DNA of 58,293 nucleotides from Halisarca cf. caerulea (lineage: Eukaryota; Porifera; Demospongiae; Chondrillida; Halisarcidae), in NCBI GenBank assembly GCA_963170055.1, contig CAUJGJ010000241.1, positions 17,501 to 75,793 on the forward strand, given 5' to 3'. Shown piece by piece: positions 11,705-24,519 of this stretch. Below the pieces are notes generated by a model. It was not told the DNA's origin, did not search any database, and saw only the letters and a program-made list of their open reading frames with translations. A program made the translations under genes and the position numbers. Positions within the stretch are counted from its first letter, which is position 1; each line of letters begins with the position of its first letter.

Positions 11705-12529
11705 TGCACATTCCCAGTGCACACGCATGAAGTTTCTGAAGTGCTGTGAGCGTTTTTGTGTACTGTTGGATATGGTTGTTCTAAAACCAAAATTTGGCAC
11801 TAGCACCATGCACATTCCCAGTGCACACGCATGACGTTTCTGAAGTAATGTGGGCGTATTTGTGTAGTGTTGGATATGGTGGTTCTAAGACCAATACTTG
11901 GAACTTGCACCACGCACATTCTCAGTGGACACACATGAAGTTTATGAAGTGCTGTGGGCATATTTGTGTAGTGTTGAATATGGTGGTTCTAAAAACAATA
12001 TTTGGCAATAGCACCATGCGCATTCCCAGTGGACACGCATGAAGTTTCTGAATTTCTGTGGGTGTATTTGTGTAGTTTTGGATGTGGTGGTTCTAAGACC
12101 AAAATTTGGCACTAGCACCATGCACATTCCCAGTGCAAACGCATGAAGTTTCTGAGGTGCTGTGGGCGTTTTTGTGTACTATTGGATATTCTGGTGCTAA
12201 TACAAATATTTGGCATTAGCACCACGCACATTCCAAGTGGAATCACATTAAGTTTCTAAACTGCTGTGGGTGTATTTGTGTAGTGTTGGATATGGTGGTT
12301 CTAATACCAAAATTTCACACTAGTACCATACACATTCCTAGTGCACACGCATGAAATTTCTGAAGTGCTGTGGGCGTATTTGTGTAGTGTTGGATATGGT
12401 GGTTCTAAGACGAAAATTTGGCACTAGCACCATGCACATTCGCAGTGCACACGCATGAAGTTTCTGAAGTGCTGTGGGCGTATTTGTGGAGTGTTGGATA
12501 TGGTGGTTCTAAGAAAAATATTTGGCATT
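11705..12529 (+). repeat. 8-monomer block, copy 2 of a dispersed pair
   Basis: Counterpart of 3801-4625 at +7904 bp. Differences seen include TGGTTGTTC near 11773, GTAATGTGG near 11845, GGAACTTGC near 11902 and CAAACGCATG near 12136. It ends where GGCATTAGC replaces GGCACTAGC. Confidence 0.8.
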
Positions 12530-13196
12530 AGCACCACGCACATTCCCAGTGGACACACATGAAGTTTATGAAGTGCTGTGGGCATATTTGTATAGTGTTG
12601 AATATGGTGGTTCTAAAACCAATATTTGGCAATAGCACCATGCACATTCCCAGTGGACACGCATGAAGTTTCTAAAGTGCTGTGAGCGTTTTTGTGTACT
12701 GTTGGATATGGTGGTTCTAAAACAAAAATTTGGCACTAACACCATGCACATTCCCAGTGCACACGCATGACGTTTCTGAAGTACTGTGGGCGTATTTGTG
12801 TAGTGTTGGATATGGTGGTTCTAAGACCAAAATTTGGCACTAGCACCATGTACATTCCTAGTGCACACGCATGAAGTTTCTGAAGTACTGTGGGCGTATT
12901 TGTGTAGTGTTGGATATGGTGGTTCTAAGACCAATAGTTGTCACTAGCACCACGCACATTCTCAGTGGACACACATGAAGTTTCTGAAGTGCTGTGGGCA
13001 TATTTGTGTAGTGTTGAATATGGTGGTTCTAAAACCAATATTTGGCAATAGCACCATGCACATTCCCAGTGGACACGCATGAAGTTTCTGAGGTGCTGTG
13101 GGCGTTTTTGTGTACTATTGGATATGCTGGTGCTAATACAATTATTTGGAATAGAACCACGCACATTCCCAGTGGAAGCACATTAAGTTTCTGTAG
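12530..13196 (+). repeat. Left-domain monomers, mosaic
   Basis: About six monomers combining wording seen elsewhere. The ATGAAGTTTATGAAGTGCTG monomer and GTGGAAGCACATTAAG are shared with the 19-mer unit, and GAGCGTTTTTGTGTACTG is shared with 5190-5230. Confidence 0.7.
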
Positions 13197-14234
13197 TGCT
13201 GTGGGCAAATTTGTGTAGTGTTGGATATGGTGGTTCTAAGACCAATATTTGGCACTAGCACCACGCACATTCCCAGTGGACACACATGAAGTTTCTGGAT
13301 TGCTGTGGGTGTATTTATGTAGGGTTGAATATGCTGGTGCTAAAACCAATAGTTGGCACTAGCACCACGCTCATTCCCAGTGGACACACATGAAGTTTCT
13401 GAAGTGCTGTGGGCGTATTTGTGTAGTGTTGAATATTCTGGTGCTAAAACCAATATTTGGCACTAGCACCACGCACATTTCCAATGGACACACATGAATT
13501 TCTGAATTGCTGTGTATGTATTTGTGTAGTGTTGGATATGGTGGTTCTAAGACCAAAATTTGGCACTAGCACCATGCACATTCCCAGTGCACACGTATGA
13601 AGTTTCTGAAGTGCTGTGGGCGTATTTGTGTAGTGTTGGATATGGTGGTTCTAAAACCAAAATTTGTCACTAGCACCATGCACATTCCCAGTGCACACGC
13701 ATGAATTTTCTGAATTGCTGTGGGCAAATTTGTGTAGTGTTGGATATGGTGGTTCTAAGACCAATATTTGGCACTAGCACCACGCACATTCCCAGTGGAC
13801 ACACATGAAGTTTCTGGATTGCTGTGGGTGTATTTATGTAGGGTTGAATATGCTGGTGCTAAAACCAATAGTTGGCACTAGCACCACGCTCATTCCCAGT
13901 GGACACACATGAAGTTTCTGAAGTGCTGTGGGCGTATTTGTGTAGTGTTGAATATTCTGGTGCTAAAACCAATATTTGGCACTAGCACCACGCACATTTC
14001 CAATGGACACACATGAATTTCTGAATTGCTGTGTATGTATTTGTGTAGTGTTGTATATGGTGGTTCTAAGACCAAAATTTGTCACTAGCACCATGCACAT
14101 TCCCAGTGCACACGTATGAAGTTTCTGAAGTGCTGTGGGCGTATTTGTGTAGTGTTGGATATGGTGGTTCTAAAACCAAAATTTGTCACTAGCACCATGC
14201 ACATTCCCAGTGCACACGCATGAATTTTCTGAAT
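13197..14234 (+). repeat. 5-mer higher-order repeat, two copies of 519 bp
   Basis: Copies 13197-13715 and 13716-14234. The step is 519 instead of 520 because both carry the same 1-bp deletion (ATGAATTTCTGAATTG, near 13499 and 14018), so the deletion came first. A few substitutions separate the copies, for example GTTGGATATGG against GTTGTATATGG, and TTTGGCAC against TTTGTCAC. Confidence 0.88.
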
Positions 14235-15605
14235 TGCTGTGGGCGTATTTGTGTAGTGTTGGATGTGGTGGTTGTAAGACCAATACTTGGCACTAGCACC
14301 ACGCACATTCCCAGTGGACACGCATGAAGTTTCTGAAGTGCTGTGGGCGTATTTGTGTAGTGTTGAATATTCTGGTGCTAAAACCAATATTTGGCACTAG
14401 CACCACGCACATTTCCAATGGACACACATGAAGTTTCTGAATTGCTGTGTATGTATTTGTGAAGTGTTGGATATTGTGGTTCTAAGACCAATACTTGGCA
14501 CTAGCACCACGCACATTCTCAGTGGACACACATGAAGTTTATGAAGTGCTGTGGGCATATTTGTGTAGTGTTGAATATGGTGGTTCTAAAAACATTATTT
14601 TGCACTAGCACCATGCGCATTCCCAGTGGACACGCATGAAGTTTCTGAATTTCTGTGTATGTATTTGTGTAGTGTTGGATATGGTGGTTCTAAGACCAAA
14701 ATTTGGCACTAGCACCATGCACATTCCCAGTGCACACGCATCAAGTTTCTGAAGTGCTGTGGGCGTATTTGTGGAGTGTTGGATATGGTGGTTCTAAGAC
14801 CAATATTTGTCACTAGCACCACGCACATTCTCAGTGGACACACATGAAGTTTCTGAATTGCTGAGGATGTATTTGTGTAGTGTTGTATATGGTGGTTCTA
14901 AGACCAAAATTTGGCACTAGCACCATGCAAATTCCCAGTGCACACGCATGAAGTTTCTGAAGTGCTGTGGGCGTTTTTGTGTAGTGTTGGATATGGTGGT
15001 TCTAAGACAAAATTTGTCACTAGCACCATGCACATTCCCAGTGCACACGCATGAAGTTTCTGAAGTACTGTGGGCGTATTTGTGTAGTGTTGGATATGGT
15101 GGTTCTAAGACCAATACTTGGCACTAGCACCACGCACATTCTCAGTGGACACACATGAAGTTTATGAAGTGCTGTGGGCATATTTGTGTAGTGTTGAATA
15201 TGGTGGTTCTAAAACCAATATTTGGCAATAGCACCATACACATTCCCAGTGGACACGCATGAAGTTTCTGAAGTGCTGTGGGCGTTTTTGTGTACTATTG
15301 GATATGCTGGTGCTAATACAAATATTTGGCATTAGAACCACGCACATTCCCAGTGGAAGCACATTAAGTTTCTGTAGTGCTGTGGGCAAATTTGTGTAGT
15401 GTTGGATATGGTGGTTCTAAGACCAATATTTGGCACTAGCACCACGCTCATTCCCAGTAAACACACATGAATTTTCTGAATTGCTGTGGGTATATTTCTG
15501 TAGTGTTGGATATGGTGGTTCAAAGACCAAAATTTGGCACTAGCACCACGCACATTCCCAGTGCACACGCATGAAGTTTCTAAAGTGCTGTGGGCGTATT
15601 TGTGA
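14235..15605 (+). repeat. Left-domain monomers, mosaic
   Basis: About 13 monomers. The part near 15110-15470 closely follows the opening of the 19-mer unit (ATGAAGTTTATGAAGTGCTG, then GTGGAAGCACATTAAG, then GGTTCAAAGACC), but with private substitutions such as CAGTAAACACAC. It is thus a non-identical cousin of that unit. Confidence 0.7.
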
Positions 15606-17164
15606 AGTGTTGGATATGGTGGTTCTAAGACCAATATTTGGCACTAGCACCACGCACATTCTCAGTAGACATACATGAAGTTTCTGAAGTGCTGTGGGCG
15701 TATTTGTGTAGTGTTGAATATTCTGGTGCTAAAACCAATATTTGGCACTAGAACCACGCACATTTCCAACGGACACACATGAAGTTTCTGAATTGCTGTG
15801 TATGTATTTGTGTAGTGTTGGATATGGTGGTTCTAAGACCAAAATTTGTCACTAGCACCATGCACATTCCCAGTGCACACGCATGAAGTTTCTGAAGTGC
15901 TGTGAGCGTTTTTGTGCACTGTTCGATATGGTGGTTCTAACACCAAAATTTGGCACTAACACCATGCACATTCCCAGTGCACACGCATGAAGTTTCTCTA
16001 GTACTGTGGGCGTATTTGTGTAGTGTTGGATATTGTGGTTCTAAGACCAATATTTGGCACTAGCACCACGCACATTCTCAGTGGACACACATGAAGTTTC
16101 TGAATTTCTGTGGATGTATTTGTGTAGTGTTGGATATGGTGGTTCTAAGACCAATATTTGGCACTAGCACCACGCACATTCTCAGTAGACATACATGAAG
16201 TTTCTGAAGTGCTGTGGGCGTATTTGTGTAGTGTTGAATATTCTGGTGCTAAAACCAATATTTGGCACTAGAACCACGCACATTTCCAACGGACACACAT
16301 GAAGTTTCTGAATTGCTGTGTATGTATTTGTGTAGTGTTGGATATGGTGGTTCTAAGACCAAAATTTGTCACTAGCACCATGCACATTCCCAGTGCACAC
16401 GCATGAAGTTTCTGAAGTGCTGTGAGCGTTTTTGTGCACTGTTGGATATGGTGGTTCTAACACCAAAATTTGGCACTAACACCATGCACATTCCCAGTGC
16501 ACACGCATGAAGTTTCTCTAGTACTGTGGGCGTATTTGTGTAGTGTTGGATATTGTGGTTCTAAGACCAATATTTGGCACTAGCACCACGCACATTCTCA
16601 GTGGACACACATGAAGTTTCTGAATTTTGTGGATGTATTTGTGTAGTGTTGGATATGGTGGTTCTAAGACCAATATTTGGCACTAGCACCACGCACATTC
16701 TCAGTAGACATACATGAAGTTTCTGAAGTGCTGTGGGCGTATTTGTGTAGTGTTGAATATTCTGGTGCTAAAACCAATATTTGGCACTAGAACCACGCAC
16801 ATTTCCAACGGACACACATGAAGTTTCTGAATTGCTGTGTATGTATTTGTGTAGTGTTGGATATGGTGGTTCTAAGACCAAAATTTGTCACTAGCACCAT
16901 GCACATTCCCAGTGCACACGCATGAAGTTTCTGAAGTGCTGTGAGCGTTTTTGTGCACTGTTGGATATGGTGGTTCTAACACCAAAATTTGGCACTAACA
17001 CCATGCACATTCCCAGTGCACACGCATGAAGTTTCTCTAGTACTGTGGGCGTATTTGTGTAGTGTTGGATATTGTGGTTCTAAGACCAATATTTGGCACT
17101 AGCACCACGCACATTCTCAGTGGACACACATGAAGTTTCTGAATTTCTGTGGATGTATTTGTGT
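15606..17164 (+). repeat. 5-mer higher-order repeat, three copies (~520 bp)
   Basis: The marker CTCAGTAGACATACATG falls at 15661, 16181 and 16700, and CCAACGGACACAC and CTCTAGTACTGTGG recur in step. Copies are about 15606-16125, 16126-16644 and 16645-17164. Copy 1 has GTTCGATATGG where the others have GTTGGATATGG. Copy 2 has lost one base near 16626. Confidence 0.9.
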
Positions 17165-18420
17165 AGTGTTGGATATGGTGGTTCTAAGACCAAAATTTGG
17201 CACTAGCACCATGCACATTCCCAGTGCACACGTATGAAGTTTCTGAAGTGCTGTGGGCGTTTTTGTGTAGTGTTGGATATGGTGGTTCTAAGACCAAAAT
17301 TTGGCACTAGCACCATGCACATTCCCAGTGCACACGCATGAAGTTTCTGAAGTACTGTGGGCGTATTTGTGTAGTGTTGGATATGGTGGTTCTAAGACCA
17401 ATACTTGGCACTAGCACCACGCACATTCTCAGTGGACACACATGAAGTTTATGAAGTGCTGTGGGCATATTTGTGTAGTGTTGAATATGGTGGTTCTAAA
17501 ACCAATATTTGGCAATAGCACCATGCACATTCCCAGTGGACACGCATGAAGTGTCTGAAGTGCTGTGGGCGTTTTTGTGTACTATTGGATATGCTGGTGC
17601 TAATACAAATATTTGGCATTAGCACCGCGCACATTCCCAGTGGAAGCACATTAAGTTTCTGTAGTGCTGTGGGCAAATTTGTGTAGTGTTTGATATGATG
17701 GTTCTAAGACCAATATTTGGCACTAGCACCATGCACATTCTCAGTGGACACGCATGAAGTTTCTGAAGTTCTGTGGGCGTTTTTGTGCACTATTGGATAT
17801 GCTGATGCTAATACAAATATTTGGCACTAGCACCACGCACATTCCCAGTGGAAGCACATTAAGTTTCTGTAGTGCTTTGAGCAAATTTGTGTAGTGTTTG
17901 ATATGATGGTTCTAAGACCAATATTTGGCACTAGCACCATGCACATTCTCAGTGGACACACATGAAGTTTCTAAACTGCTGTGGGCGTATTTATGTAGTG
18001 TTTAGTATGCTGGTGCTAATACCAATATTTGGCACTAGCACCATGCACATTCTCAGTGGACACGCATTAAGTTTCTGAAGTGCTGTGGGCGTTTTTTTGT
18101 ACTATTGGATATGCTGGTGCTAATACAAATATTTGGCACTAGCACCACGCACATTCCCAGTGGACACACATGACGTTTCTGAAGTACTGTGGGCGTATTT
18201 GTGTAGTGTTGGATATGGTGGTTCTAAGACCAATATTTGGCACTAGCACCACGCACATTCCCAGTGGACACACATGCAGTTTCTGAATTGCTGTGGGTGT
18301 ATTTATGTAGGGTTGAATATGCTAGTGCTAAAACCAATAGTTGGCACTAGCACCACGCTCATTCCCAGTGGACACACATGAATTTTCTGAATTGCTGTGG
18401 GCGTATTTGTGTAGTGTTGG
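17165..18420 (+). repeat. Transition between left and right monomer subfamilies
   Basis: Twelve or so monomers in which the two types alternate: GATATGATGGTTCTAAGACC or GATATGGTGGTTCTAAGACC with GATATGCTGGTGCTAATACC. From 18421 onward the second type dominates. A two-monomer left-type cassette at about 18170-18400 (CATGACGTTTCTGAAGTACT, then TTATGTAGGGTTGAATATGC) is also found inside the right domain near 22530, 28146 and 29185. Confidence 0.75.
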
Positions 18421-20340
18421 ATATGGTGGTTCTAAGACCAATATTTGGCACTAGCACCACGCACATTCCCAGTGGACAAACATGAAGTTTCTGAAGTGCT
18501 GTGGGCGTATTTGTGTAGTGTTGGATATGCTGGTGCTAATACCAATATTTGGCACTAGCACCACGCACATTCCCAGTTGAAACACATGAAGTTTCTTAAC
18601 TACTGTGGGCGTATTTGTGTAGTGTTGGATATGCTGGTGCTAATACCAATATTTGGCACTAGCACCACGCACATTCCCAGAGGACACACATGAAGTTTCT
18701 TAACTACTGTGGGCGTATTTGTGTAGTGTTGGATATGCTGGTGCTAATACCAATATTTGGCACTAGCACCACGCACATTCCCAGTGGACACACATGAAGT
18801 TTCTGAAGTGCTGTGGGCGTATTTGTGTAATGTTGGATATGCTGGTGCTAATACCAATATTTGGCACTAGCACCACGTACATTCCCAGTGGACACACATG
18901 ACCTTTCTGAAGTGCTGTGGGCGTATTTGTGTAGTGTTAGATATGCTGGTGCTAATATCAATGTTTGGCACTAGCACCACGCACATTCCCAGTGGACACT
19001 CATGACTTTTCTGAAGTACTGTGGGCGTATTTGTGTAGTGTTGGATATTGTGGTTCTAAGACAAATATTTGGCACTAGCACCACGCACATTCCCAGTTGA
19101 CACACATGAAGTTTCTGAAGTGTTGTGGGCGTATTTGTGTAGTGTTGGATATGCTGGTGCTAATACCAATATTTAGCACTAGCACCACGCACATTCCCAG
19201 TGGGCACACATGACCTTTCTGAAGTGCTGTGGGTGTATTTGTGTAGTGTTGGATATGCTGGTGCTAATACCAATGTTCGGTACTAGCACCACGCACATTC
19301 CCAGTGGACACACATGACCTTTCTGAAGTGCTGTGGGCGTATTTGTGTAGTGTTGGATATGCTGGTGCTAATACCAATATTTGGTACTAGCACCACGCAC
19401 ATTCCCGGTGGACACACATGACCTTTCTGAAGTGCTGTGGGCGTATTTGTGTAGTGTTGGATATTCTGGTGCTAATACCAATATTTGGCACTAGCACCAC
19501 GCACATTCCCAGTGGACAAACATGAAGTTTCTGAAGTGCTGTGGGCGTATTTGTGTAGTGTTGGATATGCTGGTGCTAATACCAATATTTGGCACTAGCA
19601 CCACGCACATTCCCAGTTGACACACATGAAGTTTCTTAACTACTGTGGGCGTATTTGTGTAGTGTTGGATATGCTGGTGCTAATACCAATATTTGGCACT
19701 AGCACCACGCACATTCCCAGAGGACACACATGAAGTTTCTTAAATACTGTGGGCGTATTTGTGTAATGTTGGATATGCTGGTGCTAATACCAATATTTGG
19801 CACTAGCACCACGCACATTCCCAGTGGACACACATGAAGTTTCTGAAGTGCTATGGGCGTATTTGTGTAATGTTGGATATGCTGGTGCTAATACCAATAT
19901 TTGGCACTAGCACCACGCACATTCCTAGTAGATACACATGTATTTTCATAAGTACCGTAAGTGTATTTTTTAGTATTGGAAATGCTGGTGCTAATAGCAA
20001 TATTTAGCACTAGCACCACGCACAATTCCTAGTGGACACACATGAAGTTTCTGAAGTGCTGTGGGCGTATTTGTGTAGTGTTGGTTATGCTGGTGCTAAT
20101 ACCAATATTTGGCACTAGCACCACGCACATTCCCAGAGGACACACATGAAGTTTCTTAACTACTGTGGGCGTATTTGTGTAATGTTGGATATGCTGGTGC
20201 TAATACCAATATTTGGCACTAGCACCACGCACATTCCCAGTGGACACACATGAAGTTTCTGAAGTGCTGTGGGCGTATTTGTGTAATGTTGGATATGCTG
20301 GTGCTAATACCAATATATGGCACTAGCACAACGCACATTC

Positions 20341-20430
20341 CTAGTAGATACACATGAATTTTCATAAGTACCGTAAGTGTATTTGTGTAGTATTGGATAT
20401 GCTGGTGCTAATAGCAATATTTAGCACTAG
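20341..20430 (+). repeat. Diverged right-domain monomer class (representative)
   Basis: Monomers with CCTAGTAGATACACATGAAT, CATAAGTACCGTAAGTG, TAGTATTGGATATG and CTAATAGCAATATTTAGC. They first appear near 19925 and recur to the window end, and I did not see them in the left domain. They contain the short inverted repeat ATGAATTTTCAT (20354-20365). Their changes in the dyad (TAGCAA and TTTAGC) break the inner stem, but allow a shifted 7-bp pairing of GTGCTAA with TTAGCAC. Confidence 0.8.
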
Positions 20431-21116
20431 CACCACGCACATTCCCAGTGGACACACATGAAGTTTCTGAAGTGCTGTGGGCGTATTTGTGTAGTGTTGG
20501 ATATGCTGGTGCTAATACCAATATTTGGCACTAGCACCACGCATATTCCCAGTAGACACACATGACCTTTCTGAAGTGCTGTGGGCGTATTTGTGTAGTG
20601 TTGGATATGCTGGTGCTCATACCAATATTTGGCACTAGCACCACGCACATTCCCAGTGGACAAACATGAAGTTTCTGAAGTGCTGTGGGCGTATTTGTGT
20701 AGTGTTGGATATGCTGGTGCTAATACCAATATTTGGCACTAGCACCACGCACATTCCCAGTTGACACACATGAAGTTTCTTAACTACTGTGGGCGTATTT
20801 GTGTAGTGTTGGATATGCTGGTGCTAATACCAATATTTGGCACTAGCACCACGCACATTCCCAGAGGACACACATGAAGTTTCTTAAGTACTGTGGGCGT
20901 ATTTGTGTAATGTTGGATATGCTGGTGCTAATACCAATATTTGGCACTAGCACCACGCACATTCCCAGTTGACACACATGAATTTTCTTAACTACTGTGG
21001 GCGTATTTGTGTAGTGTTGGATATTCTGGTGCTAATACCAATATTTGGCACTAGCACCACGCACATTCCCAGTGGACAAACATGAAGTTTCTGAAGTGCT
21101 GTGGGCGTATTTGTGT

Positions 21117-21566
21117 AGTGTTGGATATGCTAGTGCTAATACCAAAATTTGGCACTAGCACCACGCACATTCCCAGTGGACACTCATGACCTTTCTGAAG
21201 TCTTGTGGGCGTATATGTGTAGTGTTGGATATGCTGGTGCTAATACCAATATTTGGCACTAGCACCACGCACATTCCCAGTAGAAGCACATGAAGTTTCT
21301 TAACTACTGTGGGCGTATTTGTGTAATGTTGGATATTCTGGTGCTAATACCAATATTTGGCACTAGCACCACGCACATTCCCAGTGGACACACATGACCT
21401 TTCTGAAGTGCTGCGGCAGTATTTGTGTAGTGTTGGATATGCTGGTGCTAATACCAATATTTAGCACTAGCACCACGCACATTCCTAGTGCACACACATG
21501 AAGTTTCTGAAGTGCTGTGGGCGTATTTGTGTAGTGTTGGATATGCTGGTGCTAATACCAATATTT
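21117..21566 (+). repeat. 450-bp segment of distal (52-57 kb) type inside copy A
   Basis: About 4.3 monomers that read the same, by eye, as 53112-53561 and near-identically at 56230-56679. Shared wording includes GTGGACACTCATGACC, GTCTTGTGGGCGTATATGTG, CAGTAGAAGCACATG, GCTGCGGCAGTATTTG and CCTAGTGCACACACATG. Copy B has only about 148 bp at the corresponding place, so copy A is three monomers longer here. Confidence 0.8.
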
Positions 21567-24519
21567 GGCACTAGCACCACGCACATTCCCAGAGGACACA
21601 CATGAAGTTTCTTAAATACTGTGGGCGTATTTGTGTAATGTTGGATATGCTGGTGCTAATACCAATATTTGGCACTAGCACCACGCACATTCCCAGTGGA
21701 CACACATGAAGTTTCTGAAGTGCTATGGGCGTATTTGTGTAATGTTGGATATGCTGGTGCTAATACCAATATTTGGCACTAGCACCACGCACATTCCTAG
21801 TAGATACACATGTATTTTCATAAGTACCGTAAGTGTATTTTTTAGTATTGGAAATGCTGGTGCTAATAGCAATATTTAGCACTAGCACCACGCACATTCC
21901 TAGTGGACACACATGAAGTTTCTGAAGTGCTGTGGGCGTATTTGTGTAGTGTTGGATATGCTGGTGCTAATACCAATATTTGGCACTAGCACCACGCACA
22001 TTCCCAGTGGACACACATGAAGTTTCTGAAGTGCTGTGGGCGTATTTGTGTAATGTTGGATATGCTGGTGCTAATACCAATATATGGCACTAGCACAACG
22101 CACATTCCTAGTAGATACACATGAATTTTCATAAGTACCGTAAGTGTATTTTTGTAGTATTGGATATGCTGGTGCTAATAGCAATATTTAGCACTAGCAC
22201 CACGCACATTCCTAGTGGACACACATGAAGTTTCTGAAGTGCTGTGGGCGTATTTGTGTAGTGTTGGATATGCTGGTGCTAATACCAATATTTGGCACTA
22301 GCACCACGCATATTCCCAGTAGACACACATGACCTTTCTGAAGTGCTGTGGGCGTATTTGTGTAGTGTTGGATATGCTGGTGCTAATACCAATATTTGGC
22401 ACTAGCACCATGCACATTCCCAGTGGACACACATGAAGTTACTGAAGTACTGTGGGCGTATTTGTATAGTGCTGGATATGCTGGTGCTAATACCAATATT
22501 TGGCACTAGCACCACGCACATTCCCAGTGGACACACATGACGTTTCTGAAGTACTGTGGGCGTATTTGTGTAGTGTTGGATATGGTGGTTCTAAGACCAA
22601 TATTTGGCACTAGCACCACGCACATTCCCAGTGGACACACATGAAGTTTCTGAATTGCTGTGGGTGTATTTATGTAGGGTTGAATATGCTGGTGCTAAAA
22701 CCAATATTTGGCACTAGCACCACGCACATTCCCAGTTGACACACATGAAGTTTCTTAACTACTGTGGGCGTATTTGTGTAGTGTTGGATATGCTGGTGCT
22801 AATACCAATATTTGGCACTAGCACCACGCACATTCCCAGAGGACACACATGAAGTTTCTTAAGTACTGTGGGCGTATTTGTGTAATGTTGGATATGCTGG
22901 TGCTAATACCAATATTTGGCACTAGCACCACGCACATTCCCAGTTGACACACATGAAGTTTCTTAACTACTGTGGGCGTATTTGTGTAGTGTTGGATATT
23001 CTGGTGCTAATACCAAAGTTTGGTACTAGCACCACGCACATTCCCAGTGGACAAACATGAAGTTTCTGAAGTGCTGTGGGCGTATTTGTGTAGTGTTGGA
23101 TATGCTGGTGCTAATACCAATATTTGGCACTAGCACCACGCACATTCCCAGTTGACACACATGAAGTTTCTTAACTACTGTGGGCGTATTTGTGTAGTGT
23201 TGGATATGCTGGTGCTCATACCAATATTTGGCACTAGCACCACGCACATTCCCAGAGGACACACATGAAGTTTTTTAAATACTGTGGGCGTATTTGTGTA
23301 GTGTTGGATATGCTGGTGCTAATACCAATATTTGGCACTAGCACCACGCACATTCCCAGTGGACACACATGAAGTTTCTGAAGTGCTATGGGCGTATTTG
23401 TGTAATGTTGGATATGCTGGTGCTAATACCAATATTTGGCACTAGCACCACGCACATTCCTAGTAGATACACATGTATTTTCATAAGTACCGTAAGTGTA
23501 TTTTTTAGTATTGGATATGCTGGTGCTAATAGCAATATTTAGCACTAGCACCACGCACATTCCTAGTGGACACACATGAAGTTTCTGAAGTGCTGTGGGC
23601 GTATTTGTGTAGTGTTGGATATGGTGGTTCTAAGACCAATATTTGGCACTAGCACCACGCACATTCCCAGTGGACAAACATGAAGTTTCTGAAGTGCTGT
23701 GGGCGTATTTGTGTAGTGTTGGATATGCTGGTGCTAATACCAATATTTGGCACTAGCACCACGCACATTCCCAGTTGAAACACATGAAGTTTCTTAACTA
23801 CTGTGGGCGTATTTGTGTAGTGTTGGATATGCTGGTGCTAATACCAATATTTGGCACTAGCACCACGCACATTCCCAGAGGACACACATGAAGTTTCTTA
23901 ACTACTGTGGGCGTATTTGTGTAGTGTTGGATATGCTGGTGCTAATACCAATATTTGGCACTAGCACCACGCACATTCCCAGTGGACACACATGAAGTTT
24001 CTGAAGTGCTGTGGGCGTATTTGTGTAATGTTGGATATGCTGGTGCTAATACCAATATTTGGCACTAGCACCACGCACATTCCCAGTGGACACACATGAC
24101 CTTTCTGAAGTGCTGTGGGCGTATTTGTGTAGTGTTAGATATGCTGGTGCTAATATCAATGTTTGGCACTAGCACCACGCACATTCCCAGTGGACACTCA
24201 TGACTTTTCTGAAGTACTGTGGGCGTATTTGTGTAGTGTTGGATATTGTGGTTCTAAGACCAATATTTGGCACTAGCACCACGCACATTCCCAGTTGACA
24301 CACATGAAGTTTCTGAAGTGTTGTGGGCGTATTTGTGTAGTGTTGGATATGCTGGTGCTAATATCAATATTTAGCACTAGCACCACGCACATTCCCAGTG
24401 GGCACACATGAAGTTTCTGAAGTGCTGTGGGTGTATTTGTGTAGTGTTGGATATGCTGGTGCTAATACCAATGTTCGGTACTAGCACCACGCACATTCCC
24501 AGTGGACACACATGACCTT

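Larger units (their letters stand above)
18421..23618 (+). repeat. ~5.2-kb higher-order unit, copy A (50 monomers)
   Basis: Starts at a GATATGGTGGTTCTAAGACC monomer followed by GTGGACAAACATG and CAGTTGAAACACATG. The same series begins again at 23619, a step of 5198 bp (50 x 104 minus 2). Markers in order are CATGACTTTTCTG, CAATGTTCGGTAC, CATTCCCGGTGG, CACAATTCCTAG (an extra A, 20023), CATTGTATAGTGCTGG-type wording near 22470, and GTTTTTTAAATACTG near 23271. It holds a foreign-looking segment at 21117-21566 that copy B lacks. Confidence 0.85.
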
